This document shows positions 17,475 to 19,287 of a stretch of DNA of 19,287 bases, piece by piece (position 1 is the stretch's first letter; every line of letters starts with the position of its first letter). The stretch covers positions 1,019,526-1,038,812 of the forward strand of contig MU657164.1 of NCBI GenBank assembly GCA_026770575.1, written 5' to 3'. Below the pieces are notes generated by a model, which made no database searches, was not told the DNA's origin, and worked only from the letters and a program-made list of their open reading frames with translations. The stretch is from Pelagophyceae sp. CCMP2097. Taxonomy: Eukaryota; Sar; Pelagophyceae. The translations under genes were made by a program, and so were the position numbers.

Positions 17475-18434
17475 CTAAAAGAGCCGCGCAGAGTTGCCGA
17501 GCCCCGTCGTCGTCGGCGGCTTCCAGACGGACTCGACCTTGGGGACGCCCGCGACGTCGAACCTAGGATGGCGGGAGAGTGGGCGTTTGGCTCAAGGGAC
17601 TTGCGAGGTATTTCCAAGTCATGGCCATAGACATGCCCAGGGCAGACGAGGTAATGAACGCACTGGGAGAATTTCGGCGGGGGGATGAAGAACTTTGGCG
17701 CCGTGGAGGGTGCGGCTTGCGGTGGAAGCTTGGAGCCGGACCCCATCAACATAGCGCGCAGCCCAGCCGACATGTTTTGCATGCCAGAAAAGTCCTCATC
17801 CTCATCGTCGTCGCCGCCCTTGGACTCTGACTTGGACTCTGCGTCCGTGTCGTCTTCGGACTTGGACTCTTGCCGCTCCGTCTTTGCCCCGCGGTCCCCG
17901 GACGAAGTGGCCTTGGCGCCAGCGGGGGCTTCCTCGAGGTTCGACATCGACTTGGCCTTATCGCCCATGCGCCGCACGAGGATGTCCGAGTTGCCGAGCC
18001 TACACGCGTAGCGTAGGGCGCGCCGTAGGGGTGAAGGAAACGAGCGGAGGAACCGCGTCGGGCCACCGTTGTAAGTCCCGCCTCTTCGCAAAGGCGCGCG
18101 CCCTTCGCGGCAAAGGGGGCGCGCCGGCGGGCCCGCCAGAGGCGAGACCGCGGGCCCGACAATGGCGGGCCTCGCCGTCGCCTTTGGGCGGCCGGTTCCC
18201 CGCCCCCGCGCGCGGCGTCTCGGAAGGACCCCGCCCCGCTCACCCGTACTGGTCGGGGATGTCCCAGTCCGTGGAGGCCTGCTGCGCGCGCGCGGGCATG
18301 CCGGCGATTTCGCGGAGGTTGTTGCTCATGTTAGAAGTGATGCCGCTGTAATCTTCCTTGGCTTCGGCCGCATCGCTGCCGGCAACGGTCGACTCGTCGT
18401 CGCCATCACTCTTCTTGCCCTCGTCGTACGGCAT
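17475..18434 (-). CDS. unknown 204-residue acidic protein with two-fold internal repeat, three exons
   Basis: Exons 18434-18244, 17999-17664 and 17562-17475 join through GTGAGC...GTGTAG (244 bases) and GTGCGT...CCTAG (101 bases) into 615 bases ending TAG. Each splice preserves the frame. The start MPYDEGKK is preferred because upstream sequence in this frame is low-complexity; a TATAT lies about 70 bases upstream. The protein repeats a motif: DYSGITSNMSNNLRE (28-42) and DFSGMQNMSAGLRAM (133-147). Each is followed later by GLGNS (64-68 and 196-200), the second at the extreme C-terminus (GLGNSARLF). Between them is a Ser/Asp/Glu/Lys-rich linker (95-132). There is no signal peptide or membrane segment. 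Function unknown; paired short motifs on a disordered chain suggest a scaffold or binding peptide. Confidence 0.85.
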
Positions 18435-19110
18435 GCTGGCGGTGGTCTGGCTCTGGTCAGGCTCTGGTCTGGCGCGGGCGGTGGTCTGGGCTGGGCTCTG
18501 TATATGGGCTTGGCGCTTCTTGGCACGCGAGAATGCAACGCGAGAATGCCGAGGAGAGAGAGTCTTTTGCATATGACGCAGAATCGGGGAATTGCAGTAG
18601 GAACAGTTCTTCTGACGTCGAAGTTGAAAAGACGGCAACTGCCCCACCCGGGGTGGATTTTAAGCAAGCAACTGCAAGATAACCGCCGCCGCGAAAGTCG
18701 CGGCGCAATGAGCCGCGCCGCAAGATTTTGCTACCACGCAATGCCCTATGCTCTCCGCCCGGGCCAAGCCATCAAGCGCCACCAGAGACTGCCGACCGAC
18801 CGAGAACGAGCCCCATACGTCTCCTGAAACAGGTTGCGATTCCAAGCGAGGGGACGTTTCAGGAGTAGGCAGGGGGACACCACTCCCGACCGGATCAAAC
18901 AGGTGACTGACCCTTAAAAACAGCGATGCTGCTCCTGACAACCTCTAGCGCCGCACCTCGTCCTCCTGAGCGCGGGCGCACCTCGCGACCTCGTTCACCG
19001 GAGCCAGGCGCACGTGCTCCGGGCAGTCCCGAAACCCCGAACTCTCCCGTGGCCCTGGGGCGGTTTTGCCCTTTCCCTGCAGCCGTTTTACCTCACTGCT
19101 TAGGCGCCTG
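18435..19110. other. upstream region of the 204-residue gene and intergenic DNA
   Basis: A TATAT at 18501-18505 could act for the minus-strand gene. A 10-base inverted repeat, CTCCTGAAAC (18821-18830) and GTTTCAGGAG (18856-18865), encloses 25 bases. I recognise no coding sequence on either strand. Confidence 0.4.
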
Positions 19111-19287
19111 GCGCAACGCGGACCCGGCGCTCGTCCTCGACCTGCGACGGCGTCGTCCGGACCCGGCGCTGCCCGCAGCAAGGGCCCGCAGCCGGGCCCG
19201 CAGCCGGGCCCGCAGCCGGGCCCGCAGCGGCGGTCTTCGTCGACAACGAAAGGGCCCGGTTCCTCGTCGTCGGCCTGCGCCAGTTCT
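19111..19287 (+). CDS. possible partial coding sequence leaving the window
   Basis: After a possible acceptor (GCTTAG at about 19099-19104), the plus strand encodes NADPALVLDLRR, and, in a shifted frame, AVFVDNERARFLVVGLRQF to the window edge. The second stretch reads like a beta-strand/helix segment of a folded protein. The frame changes around the 12-bp repeat, so an intron, a frameshift or chance are all possible. I recognise no family. Confidence 0.25.
19182..19229. repeat. 12-bp tandem repeat, four copies
   Basis: Four head-to-tail copies of GGGCCCGCAGCC, the last ending G instead of C. If coding, the repeat encodes PAAG or RARS depending on frame. A CGGACCCGGCGCT direct repeat lies just upstream (19119 and 19158). 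Confidence 0.9.

Overview
The window looks like nuclear DNA from a GC-rich photosynthetic stramenopile, most like a pelagophyte such as Aureococcus. It is not prokaryotic. The support is: genes split by GT-AG and GC-AG introns that rejoin into uninterrupted proteins; a predicted signal peptide plus transit region on a plastid-type FAD oxidoreductase; an RRM protein with 38-residue helical repeats of the organelle RNA-factor type; and a MYND/RING/Sel1 protein of a kind abundant in these algae. The organism call rests on remembered family resemblance, not on a search.

Layout. Positions 1-773 (minus) hold the N-terminal 257 residues of an RRM plus helical-repeat protein with a mitochondrial-type leader; it runs off the window. 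Positions 774-3303 are gene-poor and hold two nested TA-flanked inverted-repeat elements and a separate fold-back hairpin. Positions 3304-11867 (minus) are one gene of ten exons for a 567-residue FAD-dependent, carotenoid-isomerase-like oxidoreductase. Only 1,704 of its 8,564 bases are coding. Three introns of 2,668, 2,173 and 1,549 bases are filled with GC-rich minisatellites, while the other six are 47-109 bases. Two of the nine introns appear to start with GC.

Positions 12313-16740 mix WD40 and Sel1 material: a Sel1 C-terminal relic (minus), an eight-repeat WD40 gene (plus) broken by two TGA codons at the same conserved Trp, a complete MYND/RING/Sel1 gene (minus) with an in-frame tail-anchor-like extension beyond its TAG stop, and a decayed WD40 copy (minus). 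Positions 17475-18434 (minus) hold a three-exon gene for a 204-residue acidic protein that I do not recognise and that has a clear two-fold internal repeat. The last 850 bases hold a 12-bp tandem repeat and possible plus-strand coding sequence leaving the window.

I see no single operon-like system. The genes are separate nuclear loci: two probable organelle-targeted proteins (one mitochondrial, one plastid), two families of repeat proteins that are duplicating and decaying, and one unknown gene. The notable features are the minisatellite-swollen introns, the GC-AG introns, the nested elements, the duplicated TGA codon and the unknown 204-residue protein.
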